Source: Nitrospirota bacterium (GTDB lineage Bacteria > Nitrospirota > Nitrospiria > JACQBZ01). Taken from it: a DNA stretch of 10,767 nt. Made by a program: the position numbers and the translations under genes. The stretch is taken from positions 1 to 10,767 of the forward strand of contig JACQHO010000089.1 of assembly GCA_016198945.1 (NCBI GenBank), in the 5' to 3' direction. Position 1 is the first letter of the stretch. Every line of letters starts with the position of its first letter. This document shows positions 1 to 6,191 of the stretch, one piece after another. Below the pieces are notes generated by a model. That model ran no database searches, was not told where the DNA came from, and saw nothing but the letters and a program-made list of their open reading frames with translations.

Positions 1-789
1 CTCCGGCAGAATCCGCGGAAGATTTCCGGTGATGCCCCCGCCGGTGATATGCGCCAATCCCTTGATCTCCACCTCGCGGGTCAAATGAAGGATCGTCTTG
101 ACATAAATTTTGGTCGGCGTCAAAAGCTCGTCGCCCAAACGATGGCTCCATCCCTGGATCGGATCCGTGACTTTATGACCCGCCACGTCAAACGCGATTT
201 TTCGAGCCAGCGAATAGCCGTTGCTGTGAAGGCCGCTGGAAGCCAGCCCGATCAGGACGTCACCCGCTTTGATCCGGCTTCCATCAATGACGCGGCTCTT
301 TTCGACCACGCCCACCGCGAATCCGGCCAGGTCGTAAACCCCCTCCGGATAAAAGGACGGCATCTCGGCCGTCTCCCCGCCCAGCAGGGCGCATCCGGCC
401 AGTCGACAGCCCTTGACGATTCCCCGAATGATCTCGACCGAGGTTTGGGGCTGGAGCTTGCCGGTCGCAAGATAGTCCAGGAAGAAAAGCGGCTCGGCGC
501 CGGTCACGACCACGTCATTCACCGACATCGCGACCAGATCGATCCCGATGGTGTCGTGCTGGTTCATCTGGATCGCGATCTTCAGTTTCGTCCCCACCCC
601 GTCGGTGCCTGAAACCAGAACGGGCTCTTTGTATTTTTTTGCGTCCAGTCCGAACAGTCCGCCGAATCCGCCGATATCGGCCAAAACCTCCGGACGGAAG
701 GTGGAGCGAACCAGGGGCTTGATCGTCCGGACGAATTCATCGCCGGCCTCGATATCGACCCCCGCTGTTTTGTAGGTTAGACGCGGCAT
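1..789 (-). CDS. purM: Phosphoribosylformylglycinamidine cyclo-ligase (AIR synthetase), C-terminus beyond the window
   Basis: PurM makes aminoimidazole ribonucleotide (AIR) from FGAM with ATP, the fifth step of de novo purine synthesis, in the cytoplasm. The visible 263 residues start with ATG at 789 and stay open to the left edge; about 80 residues of a normal PurM (around 345 aa) are missing. Family motifs appear in order: GTDGVGTKLK (61-70), GIDLVAMSVND (82-92), GGETAEMPSFY (137-147), DLAGFAVGVVEK (153-164), SSGLHSNGYSLAR (184-196) and ITGGGITGNLPRILP (248-262). No strong Shine-Dalgarno sequence precedes the ATG; GGA lies about 9 nt upstream. The gene follows an intrinsic terminator and has its own promoter candidate, so it is probably transcribed separately from the lipoprotein unit. 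The family call is close to certain. Confidence 0.97.
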   Translation of the reverse strand, partial: MPRLTYKTAGVDIEAGDEFVRTIKPLVRSTFRPEVLADIGGFGGLFGLDAKKYKEPVLVSGTDGVGTKLKIAIQMNQHDTIGIDLVAMSVNDVVVTGAEPLFFLDYLATGKLQPQTSVEIIRGIVKGCRLAGCALLGGETAEMPSFYPEGVYDLAGFAVGVVEKSRVIDGSRIKAGDVLIGLASSGLHSNGYSLARKIAFDVAGHKVTDPIQGWSHRLGDELLTPTKIYVKTILHLTREVEIKGLAHITGGGITGNLPRILPE

Positions 790-822
790 GAGTAAAGATC
801 CGAAGGTTGAACAACCGCGGTT

Positions 823-851
823 ATCATACAAGAAAAATTCACAAAGATCAA
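823..851 (-). promoter_or_regulatory. Candidate sigma70 promoter of purM
   Basis: On the minus strand, TTGATC (846-851) and TATGAT (823-828) are separated by 17 nt. The -35 box matches consensus at 4 of 6 positions and the -10 box at 5 of 6. The predicted transcript would start near 816, about 27 nt before the purM ATG. It lies just downstream of the terminator at 858-895, where a new promoter would be needed. This is a pattern match only. Confidence 0.5.
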
Positions 852-857
852 TCTCCC

Positions 858-895
858 AAAAAATGAGGCACGACGCGTCCGGCGTCGTGCCTCAT
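858..895 (-). terminator. Rho-independent terminator of the lipoprotein / small secreted protein unit
   Basis: A perfect 14-bp stem (863-876 pairing with 882-895) encloses a 5-nt loop. On the minus strand the GC-rich stem is followed directly by six T residues (858-863). It lies about 18 nt past the stop codon of the small secreted protein gene. The T-run is only on the minus-strand side, so it terminates leftward transcription coming from about 1590. Confidence 0.9.
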
Positions 896-913
896 CATAA
901 GATAAATAAGTTA

Positions 914-1186
914 CTATTTCTTTTCCATCTTCATTTCCATGACCTTGATGGACTTCGCATGTCCGTTTGCGTCGTCCACTTCGACATGGACTCCGGCCTT
1001 GACCTCTCCGGTTTTTTGAGTCGAATTGTCAAAATGGATCCGGTGCTCCTTCCCGTCCTTGTCCTTGACGACATAGAACGAGCCGTCAATCTTCGTCAGC
1101 TCGCCCATGACCATTCCGGCCCAGCTGAGACCGACAAACGAAAAAACGGCAACCGCCGTAATCATGCCTGATACGATCCGCTTCAT
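914..1186 (-). CDS. Small secreted protein with Sec signal peptide, function unknown
   Basis: I chose the ATG at 1186 (90 aa) because GGAGG lies 8 nt upstream; the adjacent ATG at 1189 and a GTG at 1195 are less well placed. Residues 1-23 form a typical Sec signal: MKR, a hydrophobic core, then SWA at 21-23, with cleavage probable after Ala23. The mature part of about 67 residues is rich in Lys, Asp and Val, with the string GELTKIDGSFYVVKDKDGKE, then an acidic and basic beta-like pattern, and a Met/Lys-rich tail (KVMEMKMEKK). This looks like a small periplasmic beta-barrel or OB-like domain; similar strings occur in hypothetical exported proteins I associate with Nitrospirota, but I cannot assign a family. 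It is the second gene of a two-gene unit with the lipoprotein, 47 bp downstream of it, and is followed by the terminator at 858-895. Confidence 0.82.
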   Translation of the reverse strand: MKRIVSGMITAVAVFSFVGLSWAGMVMGELTKIDGSFYVVKDKDGKEHRIHFDNSTQKTGEVKAGVHVEVDDANGHAKSIKVMEMKMEKK

Positions 1187-1233
1187 CATTCTCACCTCCC
1201 TTCGGTTTGTTGGGGGTCCCTGTTACGATAAGC

Positions 1234-1551
1234 CTACTTCTTCTTTTTACTTTTCGGTTTGGCGGCCGGCTTTTTGGCCGCAGGTTTCGCCGCTTTTTTC
1301 TCAAGCTCCGCGACCTTGGCCTTCAGGCCGGTGTTTTCCTTCTCAAGATCGGCGACCCTTTTCTTCTGTTCGTCCAACTGCGCAGTCAGTTGGCTCATCT
1401 GGGCCATCATGGCCGGCTTCTCTTTATTTAAGACGTCCACCTGCTGCTTCAGCCGGGCGTTTTCCTCCTTCATTTTTTTTGATTCGCATCCCGACAGAAC
1501 CGGAAGGAACAGAACTGAAAAAATCACGGCCGACAGGATCGTTTTACGCAT
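1234..1551 (-). CDS. Coiled-coil lipoprotein with Lys/Ala-rich tail
   Basis: The start is ATG at 1551 (105 aa): AGGAGG lies 8 nt upstream, whereas the in-frame GTG at 1560 overlaps that Shine-Dalgarno. Residues 1-22 are a lipoprotein signal ending in a lipobox, LSGC (Cys22), followed by Glu-Ser; with no Asp at +2, outer-membrane sorting would be expected in a diderm. Residues about 26-88 form a heptad-rich coiled coil (for example ARLKQQVDVLNKE and LEKENTGLKAKVAELEKK). The tail (87-105) is almost entirely Lys, Ala and Pro and ends KSKKKK. This is broadly reminiscent of Lpp-type or peptidoglycan- or polyanion-contacting lipoproteins, but I recognise no named family. It is the first gene of a two-gene transcription unit with its own promoter (1598-1626). 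Confidence 0.85.
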   Translation of the reverse strand: MRKTILSAVIFSVLFLPVLSGCESKKMKEENARLKQQVDVLNKEKPAMMAQMSQLTAQLDEQKKRVADLEKENTGLKAKVAELEKKAAKPAAKKPAAKPKSKKKK

Positions 1552-1597
1552 GCGATTCACCTCCTCTCAACAGGCTTAGGATGGAATGAGTGTCGAA

Positions 1598-1626
1598 AGT
1601 ATATCCCTGCGTACGACAAAATTCAA
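1598..1626 (-). promoter_or_regulatory. Sigma70-type promoter of the lipoprotein unit
   Basis: On the minus strand, TTGAAT (1621-1626) and TATACT (1598-1603) are separated by exactly 17 nt. The -10 box matches consensus at 5 of 6 positions and the -35 at 4 of 6. The predicted start is near 1591, giving a leader of about 40 nt to the ATG at 1551. It lies in the short gap after tsaC, where no convincing terminator is visible, so some read-through from upstream is also possible. Confidence 0.72.
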
Positions 1627-1653
1627 CTTTTAATGCAACCGCGCGGTTCCGCC

Positions 1654-2328
1654 CTACCATTCATGATCCTCGGTCGGGCTCAGTCCGAGACAGTTCAGAA
1701 CTTCACGAAACCCGATTCTCCCTTCACGGATCAATCGGGGGGGATGAAGCGTGACATCCACGATGGTGGACTCCGGCCCGCCCGGAGCGGCCCCTCCGTC
1801 CACAATGAGATCGATCTGCGGACCCAGGGTTTCTTCAACCGTCCCGGCCAGAGCGGCTCCGGGCTGCCCGGAACGGTTGGCGCTGGTGGCCGTCAGAGGT
1901 TGACCGGCGGCCCGCAGGAGCTGAAGCGCGACCGGATGCGATGGAATCCGGATTCCGATTTTCCCGGTCCCGCCGGTCAGCGCGGGAGCGATCCGTGACG
2001 AGCCTTTAAAAAGAAGGGTTAACGGTCCCGGCCAGAATTTCCGGATGAGACTTCGCGCGTCATCCGAAACGGCAAGGACGATTCCTTCGGCCCGTTTCAG
2101 ATCGTCAATCACAAGAAGAATCGGCTTTCCCGGATCCCGGCCCTTCACCGCAAAGAGCCGCTCGACCGCGGAAGCATTGAACGGATCGACCCCCAGTCCA
2201 TAAAAGGTTTCCGTCGGAAAGGCGACCACCCCTCCGGACCGGATCACCCGAACTGCTTCCTGAACCGTTTCGGGATCAGGATGCAGCGGGTCGATTTTGA
2301 CGACCCGCCCTTTGGATCCGTCTTGCAT
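1654..2328 (-). CDS. tsaC: L-threonylcarbamoyladenylate synthase (Sua5/YciO/YrdC family)
   Basis: The enzyme condenses threonine, bicarbonate and ATP to threonylcarbamoyl-AMP, the donor for the t6A37 modification of ANN-decoding tRNAs. The 224-aa protein is a single YrdC domain without the extra C-terminal Sua5 domain. Visible motifs: PTETFYGLG (38-46), KGRDPGKP (62-69, the KxR signature), FWPGPLTL (98-105), RIPSHP (127-132), TATSANRSG (147-154, the SxxN signature) and STIVD (187-191). The ATG at 2328 fits the usual N-terminus (VVKIDP). A TTG at 2397 would add 23 residues and is less likely. The start lies 53 bp inside purE in another frame, with only a weak, distant GAGG, so translation is probably coupled to purE. 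YciO-type paralogues share the fold, but the KxR and SxxN motifs favour TsaC. Confidence 0.93.
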   Translation of the reverse strand: MQDGSKGRVVKIDPLHPDPETVQEAVRVIRSGGVVAFPTETFYGLGVDPFNASAVERLFAVKGRDPGKPILLVIDDLKRAEGIVLAVSDDARSLIRKFWPGPLTLLFKGSSRIAPALTGGTGKIGIRIPSHPVALQLLRAAGQPLTATSANRSGQPGAALAGTVEETLGPQIDLIVDGGAAPGGPESTIVDVTLHPPRLIREGRIGFREVLNCLGLSPTEDHEW

Positions 2329-2800
2329 TGGCTTCAACTTCTTCCTCAAGCCGCTCTTTGTATCCCTTGATTTTACGCGATAACTGCTTATCGCCAATTC
2401 CTAAAATCTGGATCGCAAGGATGCCCGCGTTCTTGGCCCCGGCTTTGCCGATCGCCATCGTGGCCACCGGCACCCCGCCCGGCATTTGCGCCGTTGAAAG
2501 AAGGGCGTCCAGCCCCTTCAGAGAAGATGAATCGATTGGAACGCCGATGACGGGCCGGGTTGAATGCGCGGCCACGGTCCCGGCCAGATGAGCCGCCCCG
2601 CCCGCGCCCGCAATGAAGATCTCGACTCCTTTCTTCTCCGCCTCCGAAATATACCGCCGCGTCCAGTCCGGAGAACGATGGGCCGAGGTGATCGCCATCT
2701 CATGCGGCACGCCGAACTCCTTCAGCACCTTTGCGGCCTGCTCCATGACGATCAAGTCGGATTCGCTGCCCATCACAATGCTGACCAGGGTCTTCTTCAC
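2276..2800 (-). CDS. purE: N5-carboxyaminoimidazole ribonucleotide mutase (PurE class I)
   Basis: PurE converts N5-CAIR to CAIR in purine synthesis, after PurM and PurK; no purK is visible here. The protein has 174 aa, slightly longer than the usual 160-170. Motifs: GSESD (11-15), SAHRSP (39-44, with the catalytic His41), GAGGAAHL (65-72), QMPGGVPVATM (105-115) and KNAG (123-126), which form the AIR/CAIR-binding octamer core. The tail from about 140 is charged and helical (GYKERLEEEVEANARR), and its last part is also coding for tsaC. The start is GTG at 2800 with AGGAG 8 nt upstream. A strong promoter at 2834-2862 lies directly upstream, so purE and tsaC can be transcribed independently of the larger operon. 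Identification is secure. Confidence 0.97.
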   Translation of the reverse strand: MKKTLVSIVMGSESDLIVMEQAAKVLKEFGVPHEMAITSAHRSPDWTRRYISEAEKKGVEIFIAGAGGAAHLAGTVAAHSTRPVIGVPIDSSSLKGLDALLSTAQMPGGVPVATMAIGKAGAKNAGILAIQILGIGDKQLSRKIKGYKERLEEEVEANARRIQRAGRQNRPAAS

Positions 2801-2833
2801 GTTTCAGTCTCCTTTTATTACCGGCATCCGCGT

Positions 2834-2862
2834 ACTATAATCCCACGGCAGGCATGGGTCAA
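2834..2862 (-). promoter_or_regulatory. Sigma70 promoter of purE-tsaC, overlapping the flippase stop codon
   Basis: On the minus strand, TTGACC (2857-2862) and TATAGT (2834-2839) have a 17-nt spacer; each box matches consensus at 5 of 6 positions. The TGA inside the -35 box is the stop codon of the upstream flippase gene (2859-2861). The predicted start is near 2827, giving a leader of about 26 nt with a good Shine-Dalgarno before the purE GTG. I see no PurR-like operator that I could defend. Confidence 0.8.
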
Positions 2863-3818
2863 GTTTTGACGGTGTTCAGAGATCGGGCTGAAAGGATCCA
2901 GCCAATCCCTCCCAGAACACTGGTCGCTGTAATCAGGATCAGCCAGAGGATGGCAAAGGCCAGAGCCTCCGAAGCGCCCACCCCGGTTTGAGCCAGGAAA
3001 TAGACATAGGCGCCTTCACGGACGCCCAGGCCGTTCAGGCTGACCGGAAACATCCCGGCCACCGTCACCAGCGGCGTGAAAACGAAATAGAACCCCCAGG
3101 GAATCTCGACACCCACCGCCCGACCGATGAACATATTGATGAATACGACGGACAACTGGATGAAGAAGGAGGCCGCCAGAGAAGCCGCCATGAATCTCGG
3201 ATGCTCCCAATACCGATATGGAATCTCAAATCGGCGGAAGGACCGGGGAAAGGCGAAGGGAATGATCAGGCCGATAAGGAGAAGAACGGCCCCTCCGAGG
3301 GTCAGGGCGGTCATCCAGGTCGGGATGACGACCGCGTTTCCCAACAGGGCGATCGCGGCAATGCAGATCAAGGCGACCATGCCGCTGACGCGGTCCGCCA
3401 GGATCGTCGTCATGGCGCGCAGGACGTCGTTTCGATTATCCGCCAGGTAATAACACCGGCTGAGATCCCCCCCGATCGACGTGGGAAGAAAGAGATTAAA
3501 AAACAGGCCCGCGAAATAATAGGATGCCAGCCGGCCGTACGCATGCGCATACCCCTGGACATGGACCATGAGCCTCCAACGCAGGATTCCCATGAACTGC
3601 AGGAATACGAAGGCGAGGAGGGCCAGGCCGAAATAGCCGCCATGGAGGTTTCGTAACGAATCACCGACGGATCGAATATCGACCTTCGAATATAGATAGG
3701 CCAGCAATCCCAGACTGACAACCCCTTTGACGAGGGTCATCAGCATTCGACGGTAACGTGGAAGCGGCGCCGGTTCCCTGGATGGAACCTCGTCCCTAAA
3801 AACGGGCAGCCAGGACAT
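2859..3818 (-). CDS. Flippase-like integral membrane protein (COG0392 / UPF0104, LPG synthase TM-region family)
   Basis: I chose the ATG at 3818 (319 aa), with AGGGG 7 nt upstream; an in-frame GTG at 3836 would add six residues. After a charged N-terminal 20 residues there are about eight hydrophobic segments. Family hallmarks are LRWRLM after the second segment, FNLFLPTSIGGDLSRCYYL, DRVSGM, and near the C-terminus FPVSLNGLGVREGAYVYF (the GLGxREG signature). The family includes the membrane part of MprF and many proteins encoded next to polyprenyl-phosphate glycosyltransferases, where a role in moving or handling lipid-linked sugars is suspected but mostly unproven. Here it lies 44 bp downstream of such a glycosyltransferase, so the two probably act on the same lipid-linked substrate; that is inference. 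The soluble LPG synthase domain is absent, so it is not a full MprF. Confidence 0.88.
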   Translation of the reverse strand: MSWLPVFRDEVPSREPAPLPRYRRMLMTLVKGVVSLGLLAYLYSKVDIRSVGDSLRNLHGGYFGLALLAFVFLQFMGILRWRLMVHVQGYAHAYGRLASYYFAGLFFNLFLPTSIGGDLSRCYYLADNRNDVLRAMTTILADRVSGMVALICIAAIALLGNAVVIPTWMTALTLGGAVLLLIGLIIPFAFPRSFRRFEIPYRYWEHPRFMAASLAASFFIQLSVVFINMFIGRAVGVEIPWGFYFVFTPLVTVAGMFPVSLNGLGVREGAYVYFLAQTGVGASEALAFAILWLILITATSVLGGIGWILSARSLNTVKT

Positions 3819-3862
3819 CCCTGCACCCCTCTCCACGGGTCCCCCGATTAAAGACCAATGCC

Positions 3863-4834
3863 TTACTCATCAAACCCTATCTTTTCACGAAGGATATAAA
3901 GCGGGCGGCCCTTGACTTCATCATACGTCCGTCCGAGATATTCGCCCATCATTCCCAGAACGATCAACTGGACCCCGGCCAGGAACAGAACCGCCACCAT
4001 CAGGGAGCCCCACCCGTGGGTCGGAAAACCGAGGAGTTCGGTCTGGTCAAAGAAAAAACGGCCGAAGATCACAAAAACCCCGAAGAAGAAACTCAGGACC
4101 GAGACGATCAGCCCGAGATAGATCGCCAGGCGGAGCGGCGCGAATGAGAACGAGGTGACGCCGTCCCAGGCCAGTTTGAGCATTTTCCCGAGGGGATACT
4201 TGGTGCTGCCGGCATACCGTTCCGCACGGGGATACAGAACCCCCGTCTGGCGAAAACCGATCCAAAGGGTCAGCCCGCGGACAAACCGGTGACGCTCCCC
4301 CAGCGACCGGAACGCCTCCACGGCTTTCCGATCCAGGAGCCGGAAATCGCCGGCGTCCATCGGAAGGTCCAGGTTCCCGATCGTCCGCATGATCCCGTAG
4401 AAAAACCTCGCCGTCGTCCGTTTGAACCAGCTGTCCACCTCGCGGCTCTCGCGCACGGCATACACCACTTCGTACCCGTCGCGCCATTTCTCAAGCAACC
4501 GCGGGATCGTCTCGGGCGGATCCTGAAGGTCGGCATCGATCACCACGACCGCATCCCCCTTCGCATGGTCCAGGCCCGCCGTCAGCGCGATCTGGTGGCC
4601 GAAGTTTCTGGAAAACTGCAGCGCCCTGACGGACTTGTCCCAGCGGACCAGGTCCGAAAGAATCTTCGCCGTCCCGTCGCGGCTTCCGTCATCCACAAAA
4701 ATAATCTCGGTGCCCGATAACCCGTGGAGGTCCTTGATCACCTCGTGAAGCCGCTTGTAAAATTCCGGCAGGACGGCCTCCTCGTTGTAGACCGGCACGA
4801 CGATGCTCAAACGGGGCTTGTCCGGCGTTGTCAT
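3863..4834 (-). CDS. Family 2 glycosyltransferase, polyprenyl-phosphate type (GtrB/ArnC/DPM1-like)
   Basis: The start is ATG at 4834 (323 aa) with GGAGG 7 nt upstream. Its first four bases, ATGA, contain the purD stop codon, the arrangement expected for translational coupling. Residues 8-110 are a GT-A fold: IVVPVYNEE (11-19), VDDGS (47-51, nucleotide-sugar binding), SRNFGHQIALTAGL (75-88) and the DxD region IDADLQDPPE (99-108). AERYAGSTKY (204-213) is the usual conserved loop before the membrane part. Two transmembrane helices follow at about 231-260 and 276-299, then GEYLGRTYDEVKGRPLY. This layout is typical of enzymes that load a sugar from a nucleotide sugar onto undecaprenyl or dolichyl phosphate on the cytoplasmic face. 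The sugar cannot be read from the sequence. The flippase-like gene downstream supports a lipid-linked sugar pathway. Confidence 0.93.
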   Translation of the reverse strand: MTTPDKPRLSIVVPVYNEEAVLPEFYKRLHEVIKDLHGLSGTEIIFVDDGSRDGTAKILSDLVRWDKSVRALQFSRNFGHQIALTAGLDHAKGDAVVVIDADLQDPPETIPRLLEKWRDGYEVVYAVRESREVDSWFKRTTARFFYGIMRTIGNLDLPMDAGDFRLLDRKAVEAFRSLGERHRFVRGLTLWIGFRQTGVLYPRAERYAGSTKYPLGKMLKLAWDGVTSFSFAPLRLAIYLGLIVSVLSFFFGVFVIFGRFFFDQTELLGFPTHGWGSLMVAVLFLAGVQLIVLGMMGEYLGRTYDEVKGRPLYILREKIGFDE

Positions 4835-6117
4835 GCGGAACCCTCCGTCGCTTTCAGACCTTTCAGACCGATGTCCATCCGGCAATGCATTCCTTCAAAC
4901 CGGATCCGGCTGATCGCCTCGTAGACCCGTTCCCGCGCCTGTTGAAAATCATCGCCGACGGCCGTGACGCCCAGCACCCGCCCGCCGGCGGTCACCAATT
5001 CTCCATCGAGGAGCTGTGTCCCGGCATGAAAAACCACCACGCCCTCCCCGACCTCGGCACGATCGATGCCCGTAATCGGCCGGCCGGTTTCGTAGGTGGC
5101 CGGATATCCTTTTGCGGTCAGCACGGCGCAGACCGAAACGGCCGGACGCCACCGCACGCGGACCCGATCCAGAACACCGGACGCCATCGCATCGAAGATC
5201 TCGGCCAGATCCGTCTCAAGCCGCGTCAGGATCACCTGCGTCTCGGGATCCCCGAATCGCGCGTTGTACTCCAGCACCTTCGGACCCTCCGGCGTCAGCA
5301 TCAGGCCGACGTATAAGATGCCCTGATAGGGCCTCCCTTCCCGAGCCAGACCGTCAAGGGTCGGCCGGACGATTTCACGCAGCACTTGTTGCTGCAGCGC
5401 TTCCGTCAGAACGGGCGCGGGCGAGTAGGCGCCCATGCCGCCCGTATTCGGTCCACGATCCTGATCAAAAACCCGCTTATGATCCTGCGAAGTGACCATC
5501 GGAACGATCGTCTTCCCGTCCGTGAAAACCAGAAAGGAGGCCTCTTCACCCTCCAATAAATCCTCGAGGAGAACCCGGTTCCCCGCCTCGCCAAACGCCT
5601 TCCGACGCAGGATCAGGTCAATCGCCTGAACCGCCTCGGCCTCATCCTGTGCGATGATGACCCCTTTGCCGGCCGCCAGCCCGTCCGCCTTCACCACCAT
5701 GGGAGCCCCATGCTCCTTGATATAGAGGATCGCCGGTTCCGGCTCATGAAAAATACGGGCCCGGGCGGTCGGGATTCGATGGCGCTCCATGAAGGTTTTT
5801 GAAAAGGCCTTGCTGGCCTCGATCTCGGCGGCCTTCTGCGGCGGTCCGACAATCCGGAGGCCGGCCTCACGAAAACGGTCGACGATCCCCAGGGTCAGCG
5901 GAAGCTCCGGCCCCACCACTGTCAGATCTATCGCCTTCCGTTTCACAAACGCCGCCAGCCCTTCGAGATCATCCGTCTTGATCGGGACGCAACGGGCCAG
6001 CCGGGTGATTCCGGGATTGCCCGGCGCGCAGAAAAGGGCCTCCACCCGGGGGCTCTGGGACAACTTCCAGACCAGGGCATGTTCTCGACCGCCGCTTCCA
6101 ATGACGAGGATTTTCAT
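4831..6117 (-). CDS. purD: Phosphoribosylamine-glycine ligase (GAR synthetase)
   Basis: PurD ligates glycine to phosphoribosylamine using ATP, the second step of de novo purine synthesis. The 428-aa length is normal. The N-terminal domain opens with GSGGREHAL (7-15). ATP-grasp motifs follow: VKADGLAAGKGV (142-153), LLEDLLEGEEASF (183-195), DQDRGPNTGGMG (218-229) and the metal-binding VLEYNARFGDPETQ (281-294). The start is fixed by the conserved MKILVIGSGG, yet no Shine-Dalgarno is visible: the 9 bases before the ATG read TTTCCTCCT, which resembles an anti-SD, and a perfect 28-bp palindrome lies 16 bp further upstream. Initiation may therefore depend on coupling to purH or on low structure at the start. 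The stop codon overlaps the start of the glycosyltransferase. Confidence 0.97.
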   Translation of the reverse strand: MKILVIGSGGREHALVWKLSQSPRVEALFCAPGNPGITRLARCVPIKTDDLEGLAAFVKRKAIDLTVVGPELPLTLGIVDRFREAGLRIVGPPQKAAEIEASKAFSKTFMERHRIPTARARIFHEPEPAILYIKEHGAPMVVKADGLAAGKGVIIAQDEAEAVQAIDLILRRKAFGEAGNRVLLEDLLEGEEASFLVFTDGKTIVPMVTSQDHKRVFDQDRGPNTGGMGAYSPAPVLTEALQQQVLREIVRPTLDGLAREGRPYQGILYVGLMLTPEGPKVLEYNARFGDPETQVILTRLETDLAEIFDAMASGVLDRVRVRWRPAVSVCAVLTAKGYPATYETGRPITGIDRAEVGEGVVVFHAGTQLLDGELVTAGGRVLGVTAVGDDFQQARERVYEAISRIRFEGMHCRMDIGLKGLKATEGSA

Positions 6118-6133
6118 AGGAGGAAAGACCGCT

Positions 6134-6161
6134 GTAGGGGCGAACGGCCGTTCGCCCCTAC
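6134..6161. repeat. Perfect 28-bp palindrome in the purH-purD gap
   Basis: GTAGGGGCGAACGG is followed at once by its exact reverse complement, with no loop bases. It occupies over a third of the 74-bp purH-purD gap. Neither side has a T-run, so it is not a standard intrinsic terminator. Its appearance (GTAGGGGCGA...CCCCTAC) resembles short dispersed palindromes I have seen in many environmental bacterial genomes, so a mobile REP/MITE-like repeat is plausible. In the mRNA it would form a stable hairpin 16 nt before the purD start codon and could also act as an RNA-processing or stabilising element. Confidence 0.85.
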
Positions 6162-6191
6162 TTAAAGAGGTGAAACGTTAATTGTAAAACA

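Noticed and set aside
49..612. Long plus-strand open frame over purM
   Set aside because: It is antisense to a gene with clear PurM motifs, has no family features, and arises from GC-rich codon bias.
1637..1648. AACCGCGCGGTT palindrome after tsaC as a terminator
   Set aside because: Stem is short and the minus-strand continuation is GCATTAAAAG without a T-run, so it is not a convincing intrinsic terminator.
2329..2397. N-terminal extension of tsaC from TTG 2397
   Set aside because: AGGA is only about 1-2 nt from the TTG, and the extra 23 residues are not part of the YrdC domain; the ATG at 2328 matches the family N-terminus.
2988..3656. 222-codon plus-strand open frame over the flippase-like gene
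   Set aside because: Its product is low-complexity and charged (Gln, Asp, Arg-rich), typical of the antisense of a hydrophobic membrane protein; no ribosome site or motif.
6118..6191. Promoter for purD in the purH-purD gap (TTTACA, 17 nt, TTAAGT)
   Set aside because: The -10 match is only 3 of 6 and the gap is better explained by operon continuity; not listed as a feature.
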